A DNA stretch of 64,000 nt from Lachnospiraceae bacterium (GTDB lineage Bacteria > Bacillota > Clostridia > Lachnospirales > Lachnospiraceae), in contig JAETRD010000018.1 of assembly GCA_021770345.1 (NCBI GenBank), positions 62,001 to 126,000 on the forward strand, read 5' to 3'. Below, piece after piece: positions 16,553 to 25,177 of the stretch (the first letter of the stretch is position 1; the number at the start of each line of letters is the position of its first letter). Under the pieces are notes generated by a model. That model searched no databases, had not been told where the DNA came from, and saw only the letters and a list, made by a program, of their open reading frames with translations. The position numbers and the translations under genes were made by a program.

Positions 16553-17380
16553 TTATTTCTCATACAAAAACCGTTCCGGCAGCGTCACCTTGAAATCAAC
16601 CGCCAGATCTCTGAAATTTTGCGGCGTGATCGTCTGCAGCTTATCCGGCCGCATCGAGAGCATCTTCACGAGAATCTCCGCGGATTTTTCGACCGTGTGC
16701 ATCAGGCCGAACGTCAGGTCGAAGTCCTCCCCCGAGCAGAACATCCCGTGATGCGCCCAGATTGCCACGTCATACTGCTTCATCAGCTCGCTCGTCGCCA
16801 CCGCGATATCCCGGCCGCCCGGAACCATCCAGCCGACGACGCCGATTCCCGACGGGAATACGACCGGGCACTCGGTCGCCATCTCCCACAGCTCCCTCGT
16901 AAACACCTCGTCGGTCAGCGGCAGCACAAACGTCAGCGCGATCACGTTCGTCGTATGCGCGTGGTAGATCACGCGGTGCGCGCCGCCCGTGGCCGCCTTC
17001 TTCACCTCGTGATTCATCAGGTGGCTCGGCAGCTCGCTCGTCGGTCTTCCGCCGTTTACAAGCCCCCAGCAAATACGGTAATTCTCTCCCTTATCGTCAA
17101 GCTCAATAATACACACGCTGTCCTCCGGGTCTAAGATGACATTGCGGAAATATTTTCCGCTGCCAGTCACCATAAAATATTCCCCGGCCAGCCCCGGCAC
17201 GCTCGTGCCGATTTCCCGCCACTCGCCGTCCGCGCGAAGGTACTCTTTTACCTCCTCCACTTCTTCCGGTTTTATGCGGTAGGACAGATTTCCGCCGTTC
17301 CTCTCATGCCAGCCCTGCTCCCATCCGTCGTTGCACATGCGGATAAAACCCTGTACAAATGTTACGTCCGTAATTCCCAT
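16553..17380 (-). CDS. rhaD: Rhamnulose-1-phosphate aldolase
   Basis: A 275-residue class II (zinc) aldolase. HERNGGNLSYRI near the N-terminus and the pair HAHTTNVIAL and WAHHGMFCSGED carry the expected metal-binding histidines; a catalytic Glu would lie in the early NGGN region. It splits L-rhamnulose 1-phosphate into dihydroxyacetone phosphate and L-lactaldehyde. It lies 18 bases after rhaA and 52 bases before fucO in the rhamnose operon. Length and neighbours fit RhaD rather than FucA (about 215 residues). Confidence 0.93.
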   Translation of the reverse strand: MGITDVTFVQGFIRMCNDGWEQGWHERNGGNLSYRIKPEEVEEVKEYLRADGEWREIGTSVPGLAGEYFMVTGSGKYFRNVILDPEDSVCIIELDDKGENYRICWGLVNGGRPTSELPSHLMNHEVKKAATGGAHRVIYHAHTTNVIALTFVLPLTDEVFTRELWEMATECPVVFPSGIGVVGWMVPGGRDIAVATSELMKQYDVAIWAHHGMFCSGEDFDLTFGLMHTVEKSAEILVKMLSMRPDKLQTITPQNFRDLAVDFKVTLPERFLYEK

Positions 17381-17398
17381 GGTATGACTCTCCTTTCG

Positions 17399-18655
17399 CT
17401 ATGCCCTCTTTTCAAGGACTTCCTTTTCGTATTTTATCACTTCCTCAAACCATCCGTCCGCAGACGTGCCGCACTGCCTGCAGTACTCCGCCCACACGTC
17501 GCCGAACGGCATCATCTTTATCTCCTCCTGGCGCGCCATAAGTTTCGTCCAGTTCGATTCGTCCTGAAGCGTTTTCAGTTCGTCATTCGGCGTACACAGC
17601 GCAAAGAGAAGCGCCTTCTGCCAGCTGCGGAATCCGACGGTCCACGCCGAAATGCGGTTAATACTCGCGTCAAAATAGTCGAGCGCCATATTCACGCGCT
17701 CTATGGCGTCGCATCTTACGATCTCCTTTGCCATCTCTCTCGTCTCGTCGTCAAACAGCACCACATGGTCGGAATCCCACCGCACCGGCCGCGTGATATG
17801 AAGCGCGATTTCCGGGAAAAATGCAAGCAGCGCCGGAATTTTGTCGGAGACCATCTCCGTCGGATGATAGTGCCCGTTGTCCATCAAAGGCAGGCAGCCC
17901 TCGTGCGTCGCCGCAAACGACAGCGCAAACTCCGCGCTTCCCACGGTGTAGGACTCCACGCCGATTCCGAATACCTTCGACTCCACACACGGCTTTACAA
18001 GCGTCATATCGTGCGGCTCGGCGATAATTTCCTCGATCGCCTTCCGGTAGCGCTCACGCGGGCCGAGACGGTCCGCCGGGATATCCTTCGCGCCGTCTCC
18101 GGTCCAGATATTCATCACACAGGGCACCCCCGTCTCCTTCGCAAAATACTCCGAAATGCGGATGCACGCTTTTCCGTGCGCAATCCAGAAGCGTCTCGTC
18201 TCCTCGTCCGGACTTGAGAGCGTCAGTCCGTCCTTTACCTTCTCGTGCGAGAAAAACGTCGGGTTAAAATCAAGCCCGAGATTCCTCTCTTTTGCAAATT
18301 CCACCCACTTTTTAAAATGTTTCGGCTCAATCTTATCCCTGTCCGCAAACGCGCCGTCCTCAAAAATCGCGTAGCTTGCGTGCAGGTTCAGTTTCTTTTT
18401 CCCCGGCGTAAGCGCGAGCACCCTGTCGATATCCGCCATCAGCTCCTCCGGCGTCCGCGCCTTTCCTGGGTAATCCCCCGTCGTCTGGATTCCGCCCGTC
18501 AGCGGCCCGTCGTGGTCGAATCCGGTCACGTCGTCCCCCTGCCAGCAGTGCAGCGACACCGGAATCTCTTTCAGCTTTGCAATCGCCGCATCCGTGTCAA
18601 CGCCGATTTTCGCATATCTTTCTTTTGCATCTGCATATCTCTCCGCTCCTGTCAT
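17399..18655 (-). CDS. rhaA: L-rhamnose isomerase
   Basis: A 418-residue cytoplasmic TIM-barrel isomerase of normal family length. Segments seen include HCWQGDDVTGFDHDGPLTGG near the N-terminus, LDFNPTFFSHEKVKDGLTLS, NIWTGDGAKDIPAD and DNGHYHPTEM, which supply metal-binding His, Asp and Glu residues of the RhaA fold. It interconverts L-rhamnose and L-rhamnulose. It lies between rhaB and rhaD, 82 bases after rhaB; a GGAG site precedes the ATG. Confidence 0.95.
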   Translation of the reverse strand: MTGAERYADAKERYAKIGVDTDAAIAKLKEIPVSLHCWQGDDVTGFDHDGPLTGGIQTTGDYPGKARTPEELMADIDRVLALTPGKKKLNLHASYAIFEDGAFADRDKIEPKHFKKWVEFAKERNLGLDFNPTFFSHEKVKDGLTLSSPDEETRRFWIAHGKACIRISEYFAKETGVPCVMNIWTGDGAKDIPADRLGPRERYRKAIEEIIAEPHDMTLVKPCVESKVFGIGVESYTVGSAEFALSFAATHEGCLPLMDNGHYHPTEMVSDKIPALLAFFPEIALHITRPVRWDSDHVVLFDDETREMAKEIVRCDAIERVNMALDYFDASINRISAWTVGFRSWQKALLFALCTPNDELKTLQDESNWTKLMARQEEIKMMPFGDVWAEYCRQCGTSADGWFEEVIKYEKEVLEKRA

Positions 18656-18737
18656 ACTTTTCTCTCCTTTTTATTTTGATTTCTGCCGTATTTCGGCAAT
18701 ATTTCCACAGCAAATATGTACTGCGCATACCCTATGT

Positions 18738-20156
18738 TTACGCGCGTTGTCCTTTCGGCCTGTACGCCGTAATCTCAAACGAATCGAACACGCACCGCCT
18801 CGCTGCCGCAAGATCCGCAAGTTCGCCTCCGGCAATCATCTGCGCCATCAGGTTTCCGACTGCGGTCGCCTCCGCGGGGCCTGCATAGACCGTCTTTCCC
18901 GTCGCGTCCGCCGTCAGCTGATTTAAGTATGCGGCGTTTGAGCCGCCCCCGATGATCTGGATGCTGTCGTATTTCTTTCCGGTGTTTTGTTCGATCTCTG
19001 CTACCGTCTTCCCGTAACACTCCGCAAGGCTTTCGTATATGACCGCAGCAAGCTCGCCGACCGTCTTTGGCACCTGCTGCCCCGTCCTGCGGCAGTAGTC
19101 CTGGATTGCCTCCGTCATATGTTCCGGCGCTAAAAACACATCGTCGTTTACATCCACACGGGACGGGAAATTGCTGTTTTCCTCCGCCAGCTCACAAAGC
19201 TTTGCAAACGAATACGCATCTTCATACTCGTGCCGCACCGACTGAATCATCCAGAGCCCCATGATATTTTTCAGATAGCGGAAGCGGTAGTCGTACCCGC
19301 CCTCGTTCGTGAAATTCGCCCGCCGGCTCTCCTCCGTACAGACGGCCTCCGGCGTCTCAATCCCCATCAGCGACCAGGTGCCGGAGCTGATGTAGAGCCC
19401 GTCGCCCGACGTCACCGGCATCGCCATCACCGCCGACGCCGTATCGTGGCTCGCGCACAGGACGACTTTGCAGTCAAAGCCGACCTGCTCCGCGATTTCT
19501 TTTTTCAGACCGCCGACACAGGTTCCCGGCATCCGAAGCGGCAGAAACATTTCTTTCGGCAGAGAAAGCCGTGCGAGCAGCTCCCCGTCCCACTGCTTTG
19601 TCACAGGGCTGACAAGCTGCGTGGACGTCCCGTTCGTGTACTCGGACAGTTTCTTTCCGGTCAGAAGGAACTGAAAATAGTCCGGCAGCATCAGAAACGT
19701 CTCCGCCTGCGAAAGCACTTCCGGCTCCTGTTTTTTTACCGCCGTAAGCTGGTAAATCGTGTTAAACATCTGCTTCTGGATTCCGGTGCGCGCGTAGAGT
19801 TCCTCCTCGGGAATCAGACGGTAAACCTCCTCGTCCATGCCCGCCGTCCGCGCATCCCGGTACCCGTAAGTGTCCCCTAAGACCCGGTCCTCTTTGTCCA
19901 GAAGCACATAATCCACGGCCCAGGTGTCGATCGACATGCTCACCGGAATCCGGTTCGATTCGGCGCAGCGCTTCATGCCGTTTACAATCTCCGCAAAAAG
20001 TTTCTCCAAATCCCACAGAAGCTTCCCGTCCCGCCGCACCATACCGTTCTCAAAGCGATAGATTTCCTCTAAAACCATCCTGCCGTCTTCCATATGGCCA
20101 AGGATATGGCGGCCGCTCGAAGCGCCGATATCCACGGCCAGATAATATGCTGACAT
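18738..20156 (-). CDS. rhaB: Rhamnulokinase
   Basis: A 472-residue FGGY-family kinase. Start at 20156 (MSAYYLAVDIGASSGR) was chosen because GGAGGGG precedes it; the open frame runs on to 20267 into the promoter region. The ATP-binding DIGASSGR, the hinge SHDTASAVMAMP and the C-terminal QIIGGGSNAAYLNQLTAD loop are clear, with FEI...PKG at the end. It phosphorylates L-rhamnulose at C1. It is the first gene of the rhaBAD-fucO operon, read divergently from an AraC regulator. Confidence 0.94.
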   Translation of the reverse strand: MSAYYLAVDIGASSGRHILGHMEDGRMVLEEIYRFENGMVRRDGKLLWDLEKLFAEIVNGMKRCAESNRIPVSMSIDTWAVDYVLLDKEDRVLGDTYGYRDARTAGMDEEVYRLIPEEELYARTGIQKQMFNTIYQLTAVKKQEPEVLSQAETFLMLPDYFQFLLTGKKLSEYTNGTSTQLVSPVTKQWDGELLARLSLPKEMFLPLRMPGTCVGGLKKEIAEQVGFDCKVVLCASHDTASAVMAMPVTSGDGLYISSGTWSLMGIETPEAVCTEESRRANFTNEGGYDYRFRYLKNIMGLWMIQSVRHEYEDAYSFAKLCELAEENSNFPSRVDVNDDVFLAPEHMTEAIQDYCRRTGQQVPKTVGELAAVIYESLAECYGKTVAEIEQNTGKKYDSIQIIGGGSNAAYLNQLTADATGKTVYAGPAEATAVGNLMAQMIAGGELADLAAARRCVFDSFEITAYRPKGQRA

Positions 20157-20192
20157 CTGTCCCCTCCTTTTTGTATATCTCTTTCTGACTCT

Positions 20193-20252
20193 ATCATAGC
20201 GGCGCGCGCCCGCAGATATAAGGTCTGTATCTCCGAAAAAAAGGGACCTTAT
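20193..20252 (-). promoter_or_regulatory. rhaB promoter region with inverted repeat (candidate regulator site)
   Basis: An exact inverted repeat, ATAAGGTC (20218-20225) and GACCTTAT (20245-20252), lies between the divergent rhaB and regulator genes. On the minus strand a TATGAT-like -10 is at 20198-20193, and the nearer arm overlaps the place of the -35, which is itself poor. This is the layout of an activator-dependent rha promoter. Confidence 0.5.
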
Positions 20253-20266
20253 TTGCAGGTCCTCCA

Positions 20267-20295
20267 TTGCCGCTCCACCCGATGTGGGGTATAAT
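20267..20295 (+). promoter_or_regulatory. Promoter of the rhamnose regulator gene
   Basis: TTGCCG (20267-20272), 17 bases, TATAAT (20290-20295). Transcription would begin near 20302, leaving a leader of about 13 bases that contains AGGAGG. Confidence 0.6.
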
Positions 20296-20314
20296 GGTAT
20301 CAGGAGGCTTTCAT

Positions 20315-21286
20315 ATGAATCACAGATTACTGGAAAAACTGCGGCAGATCACGCCCGAGGAACAGGCGCTCCTCAACGGGCGCCCTGACATTCAAAGAGA
20401 ACTGTACACCAACAAGAAGGATTTTATCATAGACAGCCGTTTTCTGCTGTCAAAGGGAAAACTGATCGACATCCGGCCGCACACCCGGTTTGCGCATTTT
20501 CCCAGGCATCGCCACAACTATGTCGAGATGGTCTATATGTGCAGCGGCAGCACCACGCACATCATCAACGGCACCGATAGGATTCTTTTAAACGAAGGGG
20601 ATTTATTGTTTTTAAACCAGAATGTCACGCAGGAGATTGAGCCCGCAAAAGAGACCGATATTGCAGTCAATTTTATCATTCTCCCGGAATTTTTCGACCG
20701 GGCTTTCAATATGATAGAGCAGGAAAATGTATTGCGGGATTTTCTCGTCTCCACGCTGTCGCAGGATACCTCGCTGACAAACTATCTGCATTTTGAGGCG
20801 CAGAATATCCTGCCGGTCCAGAACCTGATCGAAAATATGATATGGACGCTGACCGAAGAGAAATCCGGCACAAACACCATCAACCAGACGACGATGGGAC
20901 TTTTATTTTTAAACCTGTCCGCGTTTGCGGAGAATATCAACCGGAACCATCCGAATCAGTACGAACAGAGCCTTGTCTTTTCGGTTTTAAAATATATCGA
21001 GACACACTATAAAAGCGGAACGCTTTCCGATATCGCGGGGGAGCTGCACCAGGAGACCTACACCGTCAGCCGCCTTTTAAAAAAGCACACCGGCTCGAAT
21101 TTCAAAGAGCTTTTGCAGCAGCGAAAGCTGCAGCAGGCGGTCTACCTGCTCAGTCAGACCACGCTCACGGCCGACGCTGTTATGGAGGCCGTCGGCTATG
21201 AAAACAGCAGCTATTTTTACCGGAAATTTAAGGAGAAATATCACTGTTCTCCTAAGGAATACCGACGCGGTTTTCCTCTGCACTGA
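20315..21286 (+). CDS. AraC-family regulator of rhamnose catabolism (RhaS/RhaR-like)
   Basis: A 323-residue regulator; ATG at 20315 has AGGAGG 7 bases upstream, and earlier in-frame ATGs precede the predicted transcript start. A cupin-like sensor domain (HFPRHRHNYVEMVYMCSGS, about residues 65-85) is followed by a linker and two helix-turn-helix motifs at the C-terminus (SDIAGELHQETYTVSRLLKK and AVMEAVGYENSSYFYRKFK, ending SPKEYRR). Being divergent from rhaB, it most likely activates rhaBAD-fucO with L-rhamnose. Ligand identity is inferred from position only. Confidence 0.85.
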   Translation: MNHRLLEKLRQITPEEQALLNGRPDIQRELYTNKKDFIIDSRFLLSKGKLIDIRPHTRFAHFPRHRHNYVEMVYMCSGSTTHIINGTDRILLNEGDLLFLNQNVTQEIEPAKETDIAVNFIILPEFFDRAFNMIEQENVLRDFLVSTLSQDTSLTNYLHFEAQNILPVQNLIENMIWTLTEEKSGTNTINQTTMGLLFLNLSAFAENINRNHPNQYEQSLVFSVLKYIETHYKSGTLSDIAGELHQETYTVSRLLKKHTGSNFKELLQQRKLQQAVYLLSQTTLTADAVMEAVGYENSSYFYRKFKEKYHCSPKEYRRGFPLH

Positions 21287-21317
21287 AAGCGGATTTCCGA
21301 TCTTCTTTTTGCCGGAC

Positions 21318-21358
21318 AAAAGCTCCGGAGCCGCTCTCTTTGCGGCTCCGGGGCTTTT
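21318..21358. terminator. Bidirectional terminator between AraC regulator and PepSY gene
   Basis: Stem of 17 pairs (21318-21334 with 21342-21358): AAAAGC-T-CCGGAGCCGC against GCGGCTCCGG-G-GCTTTT, one T-G wobble, 7-base loop. It lies between convergent genes. Confidence 0.9.
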
Positions 21359-21373
21359 GTTGTTCAACCGTTC

Positions 21374-22150
21374 TCAGTCATCATCGTCATCATCATAATC
21401 ATAGTCATAATCATAGTCATCGTTATAATCTACTTCAATGTCGAGTATCTTTCCCGTTCTGGCATGAATCTTCACCTCATACTCGTACCCGTCATCGTCC
21501 ACGATCTCGATGTCATAGACAGGTATCCCGCCATCGATATCGAACTCGAGCTTCACAACCATTCCGCCGCCGACTTCCTCAAGGGCAATCTGCTTTGCTT
21601 TTTTCTCGGAAATATATTTCGACTTGCTGCCCTTATCCTTCAGCTCCCACTCGTATTCGAGCAGCTTTCCCGTCCTTGCGTGGAACGTCAGCTCGTAATT
21701 TTTGCTTCCCTTCTGCATTTTGACTTTATATACGTCAATACCGTCGCTGCGCTTTCTCGCAACGCTTTTCACTGTTCCTCCGGAAACCTGCTTTTTCGCG
21801 AGCTTCTTGCATTTGCTCGTGCCGATAAGTTTTCCTTTTCCCTTTTTGATATACCAGGACTCTATTTCCCATTCATATGCGATCAGTTTGGAATCGGAAG
21901 CACGGTAGATCAGATTGTATTCCTTCTGCCCCTTCTCCATCTTAACCTCATACACAAGCACGCCCTTCTCGTATTCTTTGTCAACCTCAATCACGGTCGC
22001 GCCCTTCACTTCCTTTTTGGCAAGCTTTTTTGCGGCGCTGGCATTTTTAATCTTTTTTGCGGCAAATGCCGTATCTGAAAAGCAAAAAACATTTGCAACT
22101 ACCAGACAAAGCATCATGAACACGGTTATAAATCGACGACTCTTTTTCAT
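21374..22150 (-). CDS. Secreted triple-PepSY-domain protein with acidic tail
   Basis: A 258-residue exported protein. ATG at 22150 follows GGAGG by 8 bases. A signal peptide (MKKSRRFITVFMMLCLVVAN...SDTAFA) precedes three PepSY units of about 70 residues (about 30-100, 103-165 and 172-240). Each begins with an Ala/Lys helix (AAKKLAKKEV, CKKLAKKQV, AKQIALEEV) and ends with a strand like HARTGKLLEYE. The extreme C-terminus is a run of Asp and Tyr (DYDYDYDYDDDDDD). It follows the sensor kinase gene on the same strand and probably is the output or accessory of that two-component system. PepSY domains are thought to bind or inhibit proteases at the cell surface; the acidic tail could bind cations. 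Confidence 0.82.
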   Translation of the reverse strand: MKKSRRFITVFMMLCLVVANVFCFSDTAFAAKKIKNASAAKKLAKKEVKGATVIEVDKEYEKGVLVYEVKMEKGQKEYNLIYRASDSKLIAYEWEIESWYIKKGKGKLIGTSKCKKLAKKQVSGGTVKSVARKRSDGIDVYKVKMQKGSKNYELTFHARTGKLLEYEWELKDKGSKSKYISEKKAKQIALEEVGGGMVVKLEFDIDGGIPVYDIEIVDDDGYEYEVKIHARTGKILDIEVDYNDDYDYDYDYDDDDDD

Positions 22151-22225
22151 AAAATGTTCCTCCCCTTTCATTTTGTACTCTTATGTTACACCCGAAACAT
22201 TAAAATAAAATTAGAATCCCGCATT

Positions 22226-23641
22226 TTATTTTGCAGATGCCCGGCCGGCCGAAAAGACAAACGTGCTCCCCCGCCCCAGCTCGCTCTCCACACTTATCTT
22301 TCCGCCGTGGAACTGCGCGATCTCCCGCACCATCGAAAGCCCCAGTCCCGTGCCCCGGCCGGAATGCGACTTATCTGCCTGATAAAACCTGCGAAAAATC
22401 TTATCCTGTTCCTCCGCCGCAATGCCGATTCCGTCATCTCGGACCGACAGCTCTGTCCCGTTCTCCCCGGATGTCAGACGGACTGCTATATGCCCGTTCT
22501 CCTTCCCGTAACGGTATGCGTTGGTGATCAGATTTGTCAGCATCCTTGTGAGAAGTTCGCGGTTTCCGTAAAACGTCACTCCCTCCTCTGTCTCACAGGA
22601 AAGCGCAATCCCGTTTTCCTTTATCAATGCCATATCAAAACACACGGACTCCACCAGCTCTGTCAGATCGAGCTCCCCGCGCGGATAGCTGTCCGCATTC
22701 CGCTCGAGCCGGGTAAAATTCAGCATATCGTTGATCAGACCTGACATCTTGCGCCCCTGCCGCCAGATCGTCTGTATCGCCTGCTCATATTCCTCCGCGC
22801 TCCTTGGCTCCTCTAAGGAAAATTCACACTGTGACAATATCACCGTCACAGGCGTCCGAAGCTCGTGGGAGGCGTCCGCGGTAAACTGGCGCTCCGCCTC
22901 GAACGCCTGCTCAAGCCGCTCAAACATTTCGTTAAATCGCTCCGCAAGCCAGTGCAATTCGTCTTCTTTTCCGTCAATCTCAATCCGCTTTTTCAGATCG
23001 TCTCCCGTCGCAATCTGAGCAGCCGATTCGGAGATCTTCTGAATCGGCCAAAACAGCCGCTTCGTCAGCAGATAACCGCCGACGGCGGATATGAAAACCA
23101 GCAGCGGCAGCGACAGCAGCGACAATCGTATGACATCGGGCATCTGCATATTTCCCTGATGCTCCGACACCACTCCCCGCAGCCAGAGCCTCTCTGTCCC
23201 CTCGAGTTCCAGCTCTCTGTCAAAAACATAATACAGCGTATCGTCCACGGTCAGTTTCTGCACTTTCGCATTCACAAACCCGGGCATATGATTCTGTTCG
23301 CCGATAAGCGTTTCCCCGTAAAGCAGCGTGCCGTTTTCATCGTACAGCGCCGTATAAACCTCGTTGACCTGCTCTAAAAAGTCATCGTCAATCTCCAGAA
23401 AACCACCGCGAAACGGAAGAAACAGATCCTTCTCGACGCTCAGGTCGACGCCGTCGATATTTCCGTAAAACTCAACCTCATCCACATTGTCCTCGACCGC
23501 CCCGATCAGATTATCCCGTATCGTCTTCAAAAGCACCTGACGGTTGGCGGACAGGATCATAAAATAGGTAAACAGCACCACCAGAATCAGTGCGGCCGTG
23601 AACCACATTGTGATTTTCAGACGTATGGAAATGCCTCTCAT
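22226..23641 (-). CDS. Membrane sensor histidine kinase
   Basis: A 471-residue kinase with a first membrane helix (about 10-30), an extracellular sensor of about 140 residues, a second helix (about 175-195), a HAMP linker, the H-box SHELRTPVTVI (about 258) and the ATP-binding N, G1 and G2 boxes (NLITNAYRYG, DDGIGI, GTGLGLSMV). It begins inside the last codons of the response regulator gene (4-base overlap), so the two are coupled. The sensed signal is unknown. A PepSY-domain gene follows 75 bases later, a pairing often seen in envelope-stress systems of Gram-positive bacteria. Confidence 0.92.
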   Translation of the reverse strand: MRGISIRLKITMWFTAALILVVLFTYFMILSANRQVLLKTIRDNLIGAVEDNVDEVEFYGNIDGVDLSVEKDLFLPFRGGFLEIDDDFLEQVNEVYTALYDENGTLLYGETLIGEQNHMPGFVNAKVQKLTVDDTLYYVFDRELELEGTERLWLRGVVSEHQGNMQMPDVIRLSLLSLPLLVFISAVGGYLLTKRLFWPIQKISESAAQIATGDDLKKRIEIDGKEDELHWLAERFNEMFERLEQAFEAERQFTADASHELRTPVTVILSQCEFSLEEPRSAEEYEQAIQTIWRQGRKMSGLINDMLNFTRLERNADSYPRGELDLTELVESVCFDMALIKENGIALSCETEEGVTFYGNRELLTRMLTNLITNAYRYGKENGHIAVRLTSGENGTELSVRDDGIGIAAEEQDKIFRRFYQADKSHSGRGTGLGLSMVREIAQFHGGKISVESELGRGSTFVFSAGRASAK

Positions 23642-24318
23642 ACGCTCCCTGCCTCCCGCAGCACATATCCTTTGCCCCGCACCGTGTGGATTAATTTCAC
23701 GTCATATCCGTCGTCAATTTTCTTGCGCAGATAGCTGATATAGACGTCGACCACGTTCGTCCCGCCCTCATAGTCAAACGCCCAGATATGGTTTTCGATT
23801 TTCTCCCGCGACAGCACGATCCCGCGGTTGTGCATCAGATATTCCAGCAGCGCGTATTCCTTCGCCGACAGAGAAATCTCCTTTGCGCCGCGCTTTACAA
23901 TGTGCGATGCGCAGTCCAGCGTGAGATCCCCCACCGCCAGAACATTGTCCGCAGCCCCAAAAGACGTCCGCAGCATCGCGCGCAGCCGCGCGGACAACTC
24001 CTCAAACGAAAACGGCTTGACGAGATAATCGTTTGCCCCGCTGTCCAATCCCTTCACGCGGTCGGCGACCGCGTCCCGCGCAGTCAAAAACAGGACCGGC
24101 GTCGTCTTCCCCGCATCCCGCAGGCTGCGCAGGACGGCAAAACCGTCCGCCTTCGGCATCATAATATCAAGAATCACCGCGTCATAGTCCGTATAAGATA
24201 AAATATCCATCGCCTCTACGCCGTCAAAACAGCTGTCCACACTGTACCCGTCAGACGTCAGCTTCTGTCTGATAATGCGGTTCAGGTCCGCTTCGTCCTC
24301 CGCAAGCAAAATCCTCAT
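23638..24318 (-). CDS. OmpR-family response regulator
   Basis: A 226-residue regulator starting MRILLAEDEADLNR at 24318 (GGGAGAG upstream; the frame extends to 24360). The receiver has the acidic pair ED near residues 7-9, phospho-acceptor Asp in AVILDIMMPKADG (about 51) and Lys in NDYLVKPFSF (about 101). The C-terminal winged helix ends with VVDVYISYLRKKID and the HTVRGKGYVLR wing. It probably controls its own operon, including the PepSY gene. Confidence 0.94.
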   Translation of the reverse strand: MRILLAEDEADLNRIIRQKLTSDGYSVDSCFDGVEAMDILSYTDYDAVILDIMMPKADGFAVLRSLRDAGKTTPVLFLTARDAVADRVKGLDSGANDYLVKPFSFEELSARLRAMLRTSFGAADNVLAVGDLTLDCASHIVKRGAKEISLSAKEYALLEYLMHNRGIVLSREKIENHIWAFDYEGGTNVVDVYISYLRKKIDDGYDVKLIHTVRGKGYVLREAGSV

Positions 24319-24473
24319 AATCTCTCTCCCCTGCCGCCGTATGCGGCTTTTTCCATACAATTCCCTGTAAAAGTTATTTTAAATCCGTTTTTCCGAAAAA
24401 TCAATCCCGCAAGAGGCGCACCGACGCCCTTCCGGTGCGGATTCGTTAGTATTCACGGCCTGCGAGCCGCACA

Positions 24474-24502
24474 TGGATTTTTCGCTGTGTATGTGCTATA
24501 AT
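24474..24502 (+). promoter_or_regulatory. Promoter of the acetyltransferase gene
   Basis: A consensus extended -10, TG-C-TATAAT, with TATAAT at 24497-24502; the -35 (TGGATT, 24474-24479) is weak at 17 bases spacing. The predicted start near 24509 rules out translation from the upstream ATG at 24473. Confidence 0.6.
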
Positions 24503-24550
24503 CCGGAGAAACAGACAGAATTTACATATAGAAGAAAGGAAACGTATCCC

Positions 24551-25144
24551 ATGTCAGACCATGCATCCATGCCCCGCTTCCGCGTCGCCCGCCCAGAGGA
24601 CGCGCCGGAACTTTTAAACATCTATGCCCCCTATGTGGAAAAAACAGCGATATCCTTTGAGTACACGGTTCCGACCGAAGAAGAATTCCGGGCGCGCATC
24701 GAGACGACTCTGCAAAAATACCCGTATCTTGTCGCAGAAAAAGACGGCGCGCTTTTAGGTTATGCATACACGCATCCCTTTGTCGGCCGCGCCGCCTACG
24801 ACTGGTCCGCGGAGACCACCATTTACCTGCGCACGGACTGCCGCAAAATGGGACTCGGCAAACGGCTGTACGGCGCGCTGGAGGAGATTTCAAAGGCCCA
24901 GAACATCTGCAGCCTCAACGCGTGCATCGGATGGACCGAGACGGAGGACGCGCATCTGACGAAAAACAGCGTCCGCTTCCACGAGCATCTCGGCTATACG
25001 CTTGTCGGAACCTTCCATAAATGCGGGTACAAATTCGACACCTGGTACGACATGGTCTGGATGGAAAAAATGCTCGGGGCACACCCCGCGCACCCTGCGC
25101 CGGTCATTCCGTTTCCGGATCTTGCAAAAAGGCAGCGCCGTTAA
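24551..25144 (+). CDS. GNAT acetyltransferase, phosphinothricin-acetyltransferase-like
   Basis: A 197-residue GNAT enzyme starting at 24551 (MSDHASMPRFRVARPEDAPE). It has the PAT/YncA signature: PYVEKTAISFEYTVPT near the N-terminus, TTIYLRTDCRKMGLGKRLY, whose RKMGLGKRL binds the acetyl-CoA pyrophosphate, and a late FHEHLGYTLVGTFHKCGYK with YDMVWMEK at the C-terminus. Relatives acetylate the amino group of phosphinothricin or of methionine analogues. It is a single gene ending in a bidirectional terminator. The natural substrate is unknown. Confidence 0.85.
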   Translation: MSDHASMPRFRVARPEDAPELLNIYAPYVEKTAISFEYTVPTEEEFRARIETTLQKYPYLVAEKDGALLGYAYTHPFVGRAAYDWSAETTIYLRTDCRKMGLGKRLYGALEEISKAQNICSLNACIGWTETEDAHLTKNSVRFHEHLGYTLVGTFHKCGYKFDTWYDMVWMEKMLGAHPAHPAPVIPFPDLAKRQRR

Positions 25145-25162
25145 AACCGGCGCTGCCTTTTT
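25126..25162. terminator. Bidirectional terminator overlapping the acetyltransferase stop
   Basis: AAAAAGGCAGCGCCG (25126-25140) pairs with CGGCGCTGCCTTTTT (25148-25162) around a 7-base loop. The stop codon of the acetyltransferase is in the loop. The convergent fructokinase gene ends 16 bases beyond. Confidence 0.9.
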
Positions 25163-25177
25163 TGTATCTCAAAAAAC

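Noticed and set aside
24473-24550. A longer N-terminus for the acetyltransferase
   Set aside because: The ATG at 24473 precedes the predicted transcription start near 24509, and the added residues do not resemble the family.
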